Below, piece by piece: positions 37,901-48,865 of a stretch of 64,000 nucleotides of DNA. Positions within the stretch are counted from its first letter, which is position 1. Every line of letters begins with the position of its first letter. The DNA comes from Colias croceus (Eukaryota > Arthropoda > Insecta > Lepidoptera > Pieridae). Below the pieces are notes generated by a model that searched no databases, was not told the DNA's origin, and worked only from the letters and a program-made list of their open reading frames with translations. Where the stretch lies: NCBI RefSeq assembly GCF_905220415.1, contig NC_059545.1:196001-260000 (forward strand). The letters are read 5' to 3'. The translations under genes were made by a program, and so were the position numbers.

Positions 37901-39306
37901 TTTAAATGTCCTGCGTAATTTTGAATGTTAGCAATTATCTCCTGATTGAACAATGTTTTAACCTTAGAGTTTTAACTATAGTCCTTTTCAGCTAGGATGA
38001 TTCCTGTGACACTACATTGTGTTCCGAATTACGTATTTTATGTTTAAAAAGCAAAAATAATTTTAATACATAATATTTTTATTTCAAGGCGGCATTAATA
38101 CCAAAAATATAAAAATTAAACATCTTAAGCTACTAAAACAAAAACAGTATTGTTTAGTTTAATATAACGAAAAATAAAATAAAATAACACAAAAAAATAA
38201 TACCTACGCAATTCGTGTACATGAAATCGAACGTTGAAAAATTATAGAGTTGGAAAATCATATAATCGACGCCCATCTTGTGATCGTTTGTCAATCGCGT
38301 CAATCGTCTGTACGAGTCCGTCAGCTTTGTATATAAGTTGCATTTTTATATTGATACTTTACGTGATAATGTGTTATTTACTTTTTGTCGCTGTTGTTTG
38401 CTAAGATTCCTTAGTTAATTGTTGGCGAAATGCCGAATAACTGATTTTGGTCCTTTATTCAAATCGATTTCATTTCCATATAAAATATTATCGATTATCG
38501 GAAACAATTGATACGATTTCAGTAAAGGTAATCTCTACACGTGTCAACAATCGATGTGTCACAGGAATCATCCTAGTTGAAAAGGACTATAGTAAATTGA
38601 CGTATAATGTGCAGTTGACTCGTCGTCATATTGGTGACATGTTGGTGACACACGGGGCATCGACACAGCGAGTGAGAGGTCGAGCCAAGTTTCCGTCACT
38701 CGATGAATCAAACCAACGTCTTACGTATGCTCTCAATTTCGTGTGACCCAGAGATTCCATACACTTGAAAGTGATAATTCTAGTGAATTATTAATAATCG
38801 TAAACGTACAAATGAAAGCTTTATGTGGTAACAGTTAACCTATTGGTAAAATAGTACTTAATTAATAATTTTGGTGGTATAAGGCAATTGTATACTTATA
38901 ATTGGTCACTTCAAAGCAGTAAAGTTTTACCGCAGGAATTAACGATTTGTTAAATGCAGATGTTCTATATAATTACGTTCATGTAATGTAGCTTTTATGG
39001 AGATCGATCGAGCTTTTAGAGAGCTTTTAAAGTGTGATCATAATAGCCCTACGATCGTAACAGCAATGAAAAAAATACAGCTACATATACAACAATCTAT
39101 TAATTATAGATAAAAACATGCAAACAATATAAATTACACAAAAGCGGAACGGCTTATGCAAGCTTCACCGTTCTTTGCGTGAACTCATCGCCTTGCGCCG
39201 GCCACGTGCTCAGAAACGGTAATTTTAAGATCACTGTGACGTATTCACACAGAGTCGGCAAGTCGATGTGTTTCTGTGAGACACTCAATATTAACAATAT
39301 TAAGTA
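34996..39306. other. long intergenic region, no gene recognised
   Basis: AT-rich DNA. A short palindrome ATCTGCCAGATGGCAGAT lies near 36266. At 38330-38337 a TATATAAG box is followed by a 100-codon open stretch (38447-38746) that lacks an ATG start and any recognisable domain, so no gene is called. ATCGAT motifs cluster at 38460-38560. Confidence 0.35.
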
Positions 39307-40555
39307 CAGTGAAACCTGGTTAAGTGAGACATCAAGGGACCTGCAATGTCGTTTAACTTATAGAGGTATTCCACTTACCCAGTGTCCCAGATATACAGGT
39401 ATAAATAAATATCTGTCTCATTTACAGAGGGTTCCATTAATAGAGGTGAGAATACAGGTTATTTCAGTTATACATGTTCGATCATTAAGGCCGTGTACGC
39501 GGTCCGTGCGCTGTTTGGCTCAAATATGTGATTTTTCAAACCAGATTGTCCATCAACCACTTATCTTACAAACATATGAATTACTAATAATTTTAGGGAA
39601 TTTTATTGTCTATATAGTTAGTTAAGAGTTTTTTTCAATTAATACAGTATTTGTGAATACCATCAAGATAACTGAGCCGATGATTACTTGATTTCACTTT
39701 TAGTGTCAATTTCGAAGCTAAAAATATCTGAAATTGCTGACAGATCTAACACACATTTTTTTTAACTAACTGCAAAAATCCTTATTAAAATAGTTAGTTA
39801 AAAGATTTTTTTAATTTGGACTCCTAACTTACGAAATTAAAATCCGAACAATGTGAATTTTTTTAGAAATTATACTCGACAAAATGATTATTTTCACCAA
39901 GATATTTGACTTAGTTGAATATAATTTATACATATTGCAATAAAAGAACGTATTACTTATAAGATAAAATTTAAAAAATCAACTAAGGTACCTCTATTAT
40001 TTTTCTACAATTTTTTTAAAGTACTATAAAACACTGCGCGCGACCCGATTAAAATCAGTCGGCAGCGAGCCTTCCCAGAGAGAGGACATGTTGCTCGGCG
40101 CTCTCCTGTGGACCTATGCTGTTCATAGTAAAAGGATAGCGCAAGCCGCGATCTATCGTAATAGATCGCGGAGATTTTGACTTGCGTTAAATTGAATAAG
40201 CGCTCTTAAAACAAACATCTGTATGATAGTAAAGCGAAACTAAAACTGAAGGTAATTGAAGCTCAAAATTTGTACTTACGTACTTGGAATTACGGGTGGA
40301 ATTTGTGGGTAGAATAAGAATGAGTAAACAAACAATGTTATCTCAGTTACAGAGGTTTATGCATATAAAATTTACTCGCTATCTCAGTTATAGAGGTAAC
40401 TATGATGATAAATCGAAAGAACAAATCCCAGATATAGAGGTTTACCTCGTCTCACTAATAGAGGTAATTCAGTGCCAAAGTGTTGGGACCTTAGCATGAG
40501 TTCCAGTTATGGAGGTTTCTCACTTATCCAGTTCCCACTTAACCAAGTTTCACTG
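39307..40555. mobile_element. pogo/Tc1-like non-autonomous element with internal GAGGT repeats
   Basis: Terminal inverted repeats CAGTGAAACCTGGTTAAGTG (39307-39326) and its inverse with one mismatch (40536-40555) are flanked by TA on both sides, the Tc1/mariner/pogo target duplication. Without the nested 725-bp element it would be about 528 bp. About eleven copies of a TTATAGAGGT-like motif, all in one orientation, occupy both halves (for example 39359, 39438, 40347, 40388, 40432, 40456, 40507). No transposase frame; a 148-codon frame at 39179-39625 crosses its left edge and is not credible. Confidence 0.85.
39485..40209 (-). mobile_element. 725-bp TTAA-bounded element, copy B, nested in the pogo-like element
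   Basis: Reverse complement of 21721-22445 with no indel and no mismatch noticed. TTAA stands at both edges; the flanking host text is GATCA on the left and AACAAACATC on the right. It splits the pogo-like element, so it arrived later. No transposase frame; it must be moved in trans or by recombination. Confidence 0.85.
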
Positions 40556-40662
40556 TATTAACCTTAACACGATACAATTGGGCAGCATGACTAAATAACT
40601 CGGGTTTATACGCTGCTCATTCGAATGGTATGTAGGCGTTAAAGCCTATGCAATTTAAGAGA

Positions 40663-40702
40663 ATATTTTTTTTTTTTTTTTACGTTTTTTTTTTTTACGT
40701 TT
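40663..40702. repeat. T-rich tract with repeated TACG
   Basis: Two T runs (18 and 12) are each followed by ACG(T). Possibly the decayed minus-strand tail of an old retro-insertion. Confidence 0.4.
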
Positions 40703-41092
40703 AAATTGCAACAAGTACTTTCATAACTTGACAATAAACCAGTGCTGCAGTGAATTACATCAAAAATATCAATAAACAGTGTGTATTTTAAGCGAACTAA
40801 TATCATTCCGTTCAAAAGTTATATTACAATCGATGTACTGACATCTGCATGACTTGTGATTTCTACGCGTAGTGCGTGCAATTTGCACGGTTCCGCTCCA
40901 CGCATAAGCATCAGAACTGCTTGCCTGCCGCGTTGAAGCATAGTCCCCGCCCATTGCGTCAAAGAATAAGCGACGGAACGTAAGTTACTTAGTGCCTTGC
41001 CCTTGTGTGCCGCTGTGAGAATCTTTATATAGGGAAAATTCGGAAATATACCTAAGTTAAAGTTTTTGGATTACACTTTTTAAATATATACT

Positions 41093-42160
41093 ATGGCTAC
41101 TGTATCCGCATTATGGGGATGTTGCACAAATGACGATGATACTGGTGGAAACCAAAAGTGCATTATATGTTCATCGTGTGGAAAGTCATTTCATTATGCC
41201 TGCTTATCTATGAAGGTTTCCCCCTACAAATCTAAGGAGGAAAAATCCTAGAACTGCCCTATATGCCTAAGCAAGAACCCAAAAACTTTGAAGAAGGATT
41301 CGACTCCTATCCGTAATGTAACCTTGAATAGAGGCAATAAAAGGCAAGCCTCAGGATCCCCACCACCAACTTCTCCGATATCTAATAATGAAGATTTACG
41401 TTTAATGATACAGAATATTATAAAAACGGAATTTAGCGAGATGTTAGGTCAATTTAATGTTAGTATTGTCTCCACTATCAATAAAGAACTAATACCAGTC
41501 CGTGAGGAAATGAAGGAGCTCGTAAGATCGATGCAGTTTATGAATGCAAGATTTGATGAAATTGAGAAATTACAGCAATCGGCCACTGAAATAACAAAAA
41601 AATTAGAAAAAGAAAATACCGAACTTAGAAATTCAATTGATGATTTACTTTTACGAATTAATAACCTGGAGCAACATTCTCGTTCGAATAATCTGGAAAT
41701 ACAATGCATGCCTGAAAAAAGAAATGAGAATCTATACAACATCGTTACTCAACTAGGCAACGTTGTTAATTGCAACATCGGAGAAAAAGATATTTTGCAT
41801 TGTACTCGCGTTGCTAAGTCCAATAAATCGAATTCTCGCCCACGGTCTATAGTGGTTCAGTTAACGTCAACAAAGATGCGCGATCAGCTGCTTGCCTCGA
41901 TTCTGAAGTATAACCAAAACAACCCTCACGATAAACTAAACTCTACTCATCTGGGCTGTGAGACACAGAGGTCTCCTGTTTACATAATGGAACACCTTTC
42001 GCCAGCCAACAAGGCTCTTCATGCAGCGACCAGAATTAAAGCTAAAGAAATGGGTTACAAATACGTCTGGGTTAGAAATGGTAAAATATTTGTACGTAAA
42101 ACTGATGGTGCTGAATATATATTGATCAAGAATAGTGTTAGTCTTAGCAAATTAATTTAG
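41093..42160 (+). pseudogene. LINE ORF1: PHD-like zinc finger, coiled coil, FP-like domain; one stop
   Basis: Nucleic-acid-binding ORF1 protein of the LINE, expected to coat its RNA. From ATG 41093 it begins MATVSALWGCCTNDDDTGG, with cysteines and a histidine (CIICSSCGKSFHYACL ... NCPIC) spaced like a PHD finger in residues 9-58. One in-frame TAG at 41249-41251 (codon 53) breaks the finger; it is one base from a Trp codon. The rest is open: a low-complexity linker, a coiled coil (about residues 110-185), then a domain (EQHSRSNNLEIQCMPEKR onward to SLSKLI) resembling the FP (few-polyhedra) type fold known from LINE ORF1 proteins and baculoviruses. About 355 residues in all. Confidence 0.8.
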
Positions 42161-42205
42161 CTGAACCTAGATCGTAAGTTTTTCTTTTATTATAACCATG
42201 ATTGA

Positions 42206-45088
42206 GACTTAACCTCTACAAAATTCAATAATTTAAAAATCTATTACCAAAATTGCAGGGGCCTTAGAACTAAAACCAACACTTTTTACAATAATATTTC
42301 CTGTACCGATTATGATATAATAATCCTAACCGAAACCTGGCTAAATAGCAATATACTTAGTTCTGAACTGGTTGATGATAGGTACGTGATCTATAGGCGG
42401 GATAGGGAGACGTCAGGTTTTCACCCAAATAAAGATGGCGGTGGAGTCTTAATTGCTGTTCTAAGGAAATTTAACTCCTACCGTATCGATAGATGGGAAA
42501 GTAGATGTGAGGATCTCTGGGTGACTGTTGATGTGCCTTCTAATCACGTCTCAAATCAAGTTATCTTCTGTGCAGTGTACCATCCTCCACCTGTTTCTCT
42601 GTCCTCCATCGAACATTTTATTGAGCACTGCAATATAGTCATTGAGTCGACAAAAATGCCAATATGCATAATAGGAGATTTCAATCTAGGTAAAATAAAC
42701 TGGACCTCTAGATCCCTTAATATATCTCTTCCTAATGTGTGCAAAACATTTCTGGAATTTGTTGATGTTAGTAAACTGTCCCAATTCAACTGTGTAAAAA
42801 ATATTTCTGGTCGAACTTTGGATCTTGTCCTTTCTTCCTTATCTTCATGCTCAGTAAGTGAACCCTTATTCACTTTGACATCCATTGACGTACTTCACCC
42901 TCCGCTTGACATTACACTTATATTTTTAAAGGAACTAAATCTACCTTACAACAAACACAACTTGAAACGTAATTTCTACAAAGCAAATTATAAGAAAATT
43001 ATAGAGTACCTGAATAGTCTTAATTGGAGTGAAGTTCTTGGTGGGTCTAATGATGTTGATAGCATGGTTCAAATTCTATATGATTTGCTAAATGAGATCA
43101 TAGCTAAGCATGTTCCAACCAGTAAAACCTCATCGACTCGTTATCCACCATGGTTTAATAAAGGAATGATACGTTCATTAAAAGAAAAGAATAAGTTGAG
43201 ATTGCGTTATAAGATGTACAAAAATCCAATGGATGAAATTGAATTCAAATTAATAACAAAGAGATGTCAATTACTAGCAAAGGACTTATACAAAAAATAT
43301 ATGGACTCATTAGAATCTAATCTATCGAAGAATCCAAAGCTCTTATGGTCTTATATCAAGTTAAAGCGCGGTGGAACCAGTTCCTATCCCCTGACTATGA
43401 GCGATAGCGAGACTTCTTCATCAGATGCTACAACAATATGTAATCTTTTTGCTTCGTATTTTTTATCATCATACACAACTGCTCATGACAGTGTCTCTCG
43501 TGTTCCTTATCATCAAGATGCAATTGAAACTAATAGCCAATGCTTAATAATACCGTCACTTGATAGGGACTGCATTCTTAAAAAGTTACAGTCGCTGAAT
43601 GTCGAAAAAGGTGCTGGTCCTGATGGGATTCCGCCTATTTTTATATCTACTTGTGCGACAGCCCTCGTTGACCCCCTGGTAATAATTTTTAATAAGTCGC
43701 TGAAGTCTGGAACTTTCCCAATTCAATGGAAGAAAGCTAAAGTCGTCCCCGTACATAAGTCCGAGAAGAAGGATATAGTCTCAAATTATAGGCCTATTTC
43801 AATTATCTCAACATTTGCGAAAGTCTTCGAGTCATTAATTTGTCCTTACATCCAACAACATTTCAAGCTCTATGTAAGTGATCACCAGCATGGTTTCATT
43901 CCATCAAGATCAACAACCACAAACTTGGTGACGTTTACAGAGTCTCTTATCCGAAATATTGACGCAAATAAACAATTTGACGTCATCTATACAGATTTTA
44001 GCAAAGCCTTTGATAGAATCTCTCATCCTATACTAGTCTATAAACTTTCTGCATATGGCATCACAGGGTCACTATTAAATTGGATCCAGTCTTATGTTAC
44101 GAACCGCGAGTTCTTTGTCGTCATGAATGGGTACAGATCCAATAGTCACCACATTTCATCGGGTGCTCCCCAGGGTTCGCACTTAGCACCCGTCCTTTTC
44201 AACATCTATATCAACGACCTGCCCCGATGTTTTCAATTTTCTGAATGTTTTATGTATGCCGATGACTTAAAATTTGCTAGAGCTATTGATGAACCGAATG
44301 ACATTGCGCTACTTCAGGACGATTTAAATAGGCTTACTCAATGGTGTTATCAAAACAAAATGCAACTAAATCCAAAAAAATGCTACCATGTAAGTTTTTC
44401 CCGTAAAAATTTAACCTTTCGATCGCAGTATCTAATTGGTAATGAACTAATTCAAAATGTTGACACAATCCGAGATTTGGGAGTAATTTTTGATAAGAAA
44501 GTAACCTTTGTACCTCATATTGATCATGTCATTAAGAAGTCATCCCGAATGTTAGGCTTCCTAATCCGAAACACTAAGGACTTTATCCGTGAGCGTACAA
44601 AAATTATGCTATACAATAGCTTAGTACGAAGTATTATGGAATACTGTAGTATCGTTTGGAGGCCGCACTTTGCCACTCACATGTTGAGATTGGAAAGGGT
44701 CCAGAAACGTTTTTTATGGCACTTAGCTTTTTTTAAAGGGAAAGCTAAGCAGCTGTCCTCTTATAAGGAGCGTCTCGGCTTTTTCGGAATGATCTCTCTA
44801 TCGACCCGCTATAATGTCAGCGATGTGTTGTTTCTCTTTAAAATTCTTAGAAATAAAATTAACTGTCCAGGCATATTGCATCTGATAAATTTTCGCGTTC
44901 CATCCAAGTACCCACGTAAATGTATTACTCCGTTGTGTCCGCCACTACGAAGAACGGTTCTAGGGGCAAATTCCCCCATCGGCAGATTAACTAAATCTCT
45001 AAACGAATACAGTGATCTAATAGATATAAATGCAGACAGTGTGGTTAAGTTTTATAATGCTTCTCTCAAATATTTCAAGGAAAAATAA
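42206..45088 (+). CDS. LINE ORF2: endonuclease-reverse transcriptase, uninterrupted
   Basis: Enzyme for target-primed reverse transcription. The frame opens after a stop at 42203, and similarity starts at once with IYYQNCRGLRTKT and TETWL (AP endonuclease motifs), before any ATG, so translation probably starts by coupling to ORF1 or the ATG was lost. The endonuclease continues with GDFN (about 42674) and DLVLS. The reverse transcriptase shows NYRPISIISTFAKVFE, TDFSKAFDRI (about 43991), GAPQGSHLAPVLFNIYIND, catalytic YADD (44255-44266), and the C-terminal RSIMEYCSIVWRPH. About 960 residues, no frameshift or stop, so it may be catalytically competent. It ends 680 bp before the A tail. Annotation pipelines usually call such proteins 'mobile element jockey'-like. 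Confidence 0.88.
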   Translation, partial: DLTSTKFNNLKIYYQNCRGLRTKTNTFYNNISCTDYDIIILTETWLNSNILSSELVDDRYVIYRRDRETSGFHPNKDGGGVLIAVLRKFNSYRIDRWESRCEDLWVTVDVPSNHVSNQVIFCAVYHPPPVSLSSIEHFIEHCNIVIESTKMPICIIGDFNLGKINWTSRSLNISLPNVCKTFLEFVDVSKLSQFNCVKNISGRTLDLVLSSLSSCSVSEPLFTLTSIDVLHPPLDITLIFLKELNLPYNKHNLKRNFYKANYKKIIEYLNSLNWSEVLGGSNDVDSMVQILYDLLNEIIAKHVPTSKTSSTRYPPWFNKGMIRSLKEKNKLRLRYKMYKNPMDEIEFKLITKRCQLLAKDLYKKYMDSLESNLSKNPKLLWSYIKLKRGGTSSYPLTMSDSETSSSDATTICNLFASYFLSSYTTAHDSVSRVPYHQDAIETNSQCLIIPSLDRDCILKKLQSLNVEKGAGPDGIPPIFISTCATALVDPLVIIFNKSLKSGTFPIQWKKAKVVPVHKSEKKDIVSNYRPISIISTFAKVFESLICPYIQQHFKLYVSDHQHGFIPSRSTTTNLVTFTESLIRNIDANKQFDVIYTDFSKAFDRISHPILVYKLSAYGITGSLLNWIQSYVTNREFFVVMNGYRSNSHHISSGAPQGSHLAPVLFNIYINDLPRCFQFSECFMYADDLKFARAIDEPNDIALLQDDLNRLTQWCYQNKMQLNPKKCYHVSFSRKNLTFRSQYLIGNELIQNVDTIRDLGVIFDKKVTFVPHIDHVIKKSSRMLGFLIRNTKDFIRERTKIMLYNSLVRSIMEYCSIVWRPHFATHMLRLERVQKRFLWHLAFFKGKAKQLSSYKERLGFFGMISLSTRYNVSDVLFLFKILRNKINCPGILHLINFRVPSKYPRKCITPLCPPLRRTVLGANSPIGRLTKSLNEYSDLIDINADSVVKFYNASLKYFKEK

Positions 45089-45766
45089 TTGTACCAAATA
45101 ATGTATTTATTTAATTGTAGCTTTTTTATTGTTATTGTTATTTTAATTTTTTTTTCTTTAATTTTAATATTGTAATGTAATTAATTGAATGACGATTTTA
45201 TCTTAATATTAATATGAATGTTTAAATTATTTATAAATGGATATTTTTCTTATGTTTGTTCAAACTATATTTTTGTGTAGATATTATAAAAAAAAATTGA
45301 ATTTTTGTGTTGGTTTTTTTTAAGCTTTTTAATATTATATTTGAAAATTGTAAATTAAATTCCGATTTTATCTTAACTTGAATATTTACATTGTTTAAAT
45401 AGATATTTTGTCTGTCGAACTTTATTTTTATGTAGATATTATATTATATTATTAATATTATAAAAAATGAATTTTTATGTTGGTTTTTAACTTTTTATGT
45501 ACTTTAATTTAATATTTTAAAATTGTAATTTTTGTATGCCGATTTTATTTTAATATGACTTACATTAGTTTTTAAATAGATATTCTGTTGATAATTTGTT
45601 AAACGTTATCTTGTGTATTTATCAGTTTTTTTTTTTTTTAATGTTCATAAGTCATAACCGTTTTCAAAAGCATGTAGTGTTAGCCTGTAAGTAATTGTTA
45701 CACTTGATACGTTAAATTGTATTTTTCCTTTTATGCCATATATAGTGTAAACAATTGTTGGCTATC

Positions 45767-45798
<32 letters not shown>
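45089..45798 (+). repeat. LINE 3' UTR with three about 170-bp degenerate tandem units and A30 tail
   Basis: CGATTTTAT(C/T)TTAA recurs at 45193, 45363 and 45540 (spacings 170 and 177). Each is followed in order by an ATAGATATT or TGGATATTT stretch, by TGTGTAGATATTAT or its variant in the first two, and by TTTTGTGTTGGTTTTT-like text. Such repeats may take part in recognition by the element's own reverse transcriptase. Confidence 0.7.
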
Positions 45799-45801
<3 letters not shown>

Positions 45802-48369
45802 TGGTTATTTTCTCTGCAGCTCAATATGAGCATGACATAAATCGATTTTAAAACTAACATACATACAATGAAAAATATTTTAAGATTTCGCTCTAGGGTT
45901 TTTCATAGTCTGATACCCATAGCGTAACTATTAAGTATGTAATACCTGCAGTATATAAATAGCTCACATAATTATCATTATCAAGACAACACAGAAACCC
46001 GTTATATTATATTCTAAAGCCTATTTATTCTACGTCCAAATAACCCGCATTTATATCTAAGGAATAAACGTGTAATTTGCAAGCGATTACCATAATCGAG
46101 TTGTGTGATGATAAGTTGTGTTCTGCGTGTGTGGGTGTGTAGTAACGTGAGATTGTCGCTGTGTGCGCGTGTACGGACGGGCGCGTGTGTGTGCGTGCGG
46201 TTATTTCCCGCGCGTGGCTGCCCGCGCGCCGGATGGCACGCGACATTCAACACAAACCTGTTTAATTTATCTAGTACTTTACGATAACACCTTGTTTACA
46301 AGATATAATTGATGGCAAATCGTTTTTTGCATATTTGCCATCCCTTCCTGAATCGATTTGAACTTTTGGTCTCGAAGGATCAAATTTATCTTTGCGTAGT
46401 TACTATGTATCCTATATATTTTTAGGAAATTATAAGAATAAAAGTATAGTTATTCTTGATAGCATAATATTTTTTAATTTTCAATAGCAAGTTAAACAAA
46501 TGAAACTCAAGCAAGCTTTAATTATTCAATTTATAATTTAAGAAAAAAGAAAAATCATCTCCGCCCAAAATCACGCTATTTTAATTAGATTTTTTGTAAA
46601 AGCTTTTATAGAAAATCCCCTTAATCGATATAAGCTAAGTTCTCTACAAAACTCTACTAAATATTAAAACAACAAACAAAACGAATAACTCGACTATCAT
46701 AAATTTACATACACAAGTTACACTACAAGTTGGATCGAACTGCACATGGTGTGCGAATTTTATTATAATCGGTTAAGTGGTTTAGGAGTCCATTGAGGAC
46801 AAACATTGTGACACGAGATTTATATATATTAAGATAATCATAGAGCTGATTATTCTCACGCACATATCAATAGATCAAATGTTTATCTATGTACATGAAA
46901 ATAGAAATCGGAAGTAATGTGAGGTGGGAAATAACCATTGATAAAAAAGGTGTGATTATTGTAGACAGGTAGGTGAAGTTGGATCACGTGGGCGCGCACG
47001 CTGCCCGGCGCACGCGACACAAGCCGCTGACCTGATAATGTATTGTTTCTTGTTACTGAACCATAAAATAATTCATATAAATTATTTTCTTGTGTATTAT
47101 TTATAGACTGACTAACTATACTATAACATGATATATGTATTTAATAATAAAGACTTAAATAAGAGAATTTTAAATACTTTTATTCTCGTGGCATTATCAG
47201 TTTTTAAAAGCTTACGACAATATGTCGTGAAAGTGGACATCTACATAAAATTATAAACTGTATCTATATAGGTCTATATAGACAAGTTGAGCTTACTTCG
47301 TGCATAGAATTGACCGACTTCAAAAATTACGTGCCTCTATCTTACCAAGATATTTAAACTAAAATAAACGTGATATAAGATAAAACTTTGATTTGTATAT
47401 CTGGGATTAATATTATCTTAATTCCGACGTGATTTAGCTCCATCGTTGCCTTTATCAATATAATAATATAACTACATGGGTTTTTTAAAATGATAAATAT
47501 TAAACCGTTATACTATTAAATACGCGTAAATTTGAAATAGTCAAAAGTGGAAATTGAGGAAATCTTAAAGCTTCTATTTTTTTTTACGCTTTTATATAAA
47601 CCATAGCAATATCAAACTATTTGTTGTATAATTGTGGACGTTTAGTCTATTCCTATAGTGTTACATTTTATCGCAAATAAAAGCTCTATTTTATTGAACT
47701 TAATAATATAAATTTTATAAGACTGAAAATATATAGAGCTTTCTAGCCCTTCAATGTCTCGAGTTATATGTGAGCGACTTGAAGATTGTGCAGTTCTAAA
47801 CTATTTCGTGTTGGCTGCAGGGAGCTGCTTTAAATTTTGATATAATATTTAAACTAATAAGGCCTATATAAGATAAGAATGGAACTTGAAAGAAATTAAA
47901 TTTGTAAGATATGATCTTCATAAATAACTTACATATTAATACATTATTTTTTATTTCCAAAACTAAAAAAAATGAACAATAATTATTATGGGAAATAATT
48001 AGCCCAATTCACCACAACCACAAGCCACATCAATTACAAGAAATCTAGCAAGGTGTAAAGTTGACGTAGGTATAGCATAGAAGTATGTTTTCCTTCCACC
48101 CACCTCGGGTGACGACTCAAACAAATATTACAGCATGTACAACAATTTATCTCTGATGATGTCAGCAACCCTACTTGCGTAGCTGGAAAGGAATACGAAA
48201 AAACACATACGTATAGTGATGACATCAAAATAGTCAACTAATTTCCTTGCTTCAATATCTAACGGTCTAGATAAGGATATTTAGCTGACCTGTTAATAAT
48301 GCCTCTGAGAAAAATCCATCTTGAATCATGTCGCAGCTTGTGTTTGGAGTAATTTCTTTTTGGGCAGTT
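45799..48369. other. intergenic DNA with two GC-rich patches
   Basis: GC-rich patches at 46110-46245 (GT-rich, then GCGCGTGTGTGTGCGTGCGG) and 46985-47030 (GGGCGCGCACGCTGCCCGGC) have no convincing ORF. Otherwise AT-rich with no supported gene. Confidence 0.35.
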
Positions 48370-48440
48370 TTCCGCAAGCCGCCTGCGCGCGGGAAATCCG
48401 ACGCTCTGTGGAAGTAATTGCCAGCGCGCTCGGCACAATT
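48370..48440. promoter_or_regulatory. short GC-rich block with kB-like motif
   Basis: CCGCCTGCGCGCGGGAAATC leads into a GC-rich stretch in AT-rich DNA. GGGAAATCCG (48391-48400) is identical to that in the block at 5860. Function inferred only. Confidence 0.3.
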
Positions 48441-48754
48441 ACATAACATTTGTTATGGGAAATACATTATGGAAAGTTCCTCCATTGTTCTATGGTGGGT
48501 CAGATTTATGTAAAAATTTTAGTGCAAAAAAAGTATTTTGGTCTCAAATTATGTATAAATTAAGATTTATAATTTTCTATAATTTTAATTTGTATTCAAA
48601 GTTATGGAACAGTTATGAAACTGTTGTGTAATAATAATGAAATAATATTGTGATTTCGTTCGTAGCTGGCTGAATTCGTAGCGTAGTACTCTAAAGAGTA
48701 GAGAAAGACACATTAATACAATACATACAATACAATTTTTTATGAAAAAGAACG

Positions 48755-48865
48755 CCACGTGTCTACACACGTCACCTGAAGCCTGATGGTAAGTGATCAT
48801 GATCAGCACCAAAAACATTGCGAATAGCTTATGTTCTATTCTTAAAGGTCCATCGATCATAACGG
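48755..48865. repeat. dispersed repeat fragment (CCTGATGGTAAGTGAT motif)
   Basis: CACACGTCACCTGAAGCCTG, ATGGTAAGTGATCATGATC and the following CATTGCGAATAG text are in the style of a repeat very common in moth genomes. A related motif occurs at 3080. Edges unknown. Confidence 0.4.

Larger units (their letters stand above)
41030..45798 (+). mobile_element. nearly complete jockey/CR1-group LINE
   Basis: A two-ORF non-LTR retrotransposon: ORF1 41093-42160 (one in-frame stop), ORF2 42206-45088 (open), a 3' UTR with three about 170-bp repeats and a 30-A tail (45769-45798). The 5' edge is approximate because no target duplication was recognised. It is much better preserved than any other LINE in the window, which suggests recent insertion. 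Confidence 0.88.

Noticed and set aside
38447..38746. 100-codon open stretch behind a TATATAAG box
   Set aside because: No ATG start, no recognisable domain and no splice signals that would rescue it; the TATA box alone is weak in AT-rich DNA.
39179..39625. 148-codon frame over the left part of the pogo-like element
   Set aside because: It runs from unique DNA through the TIR, the GAGGT motifs and into the nested element, which a real gene would not do.
46014..46287. Several overlapping frames in the GT/GC-rich patch
   Set aside because: They arise from (GT)n-rich sequence read in several frames on both strands.
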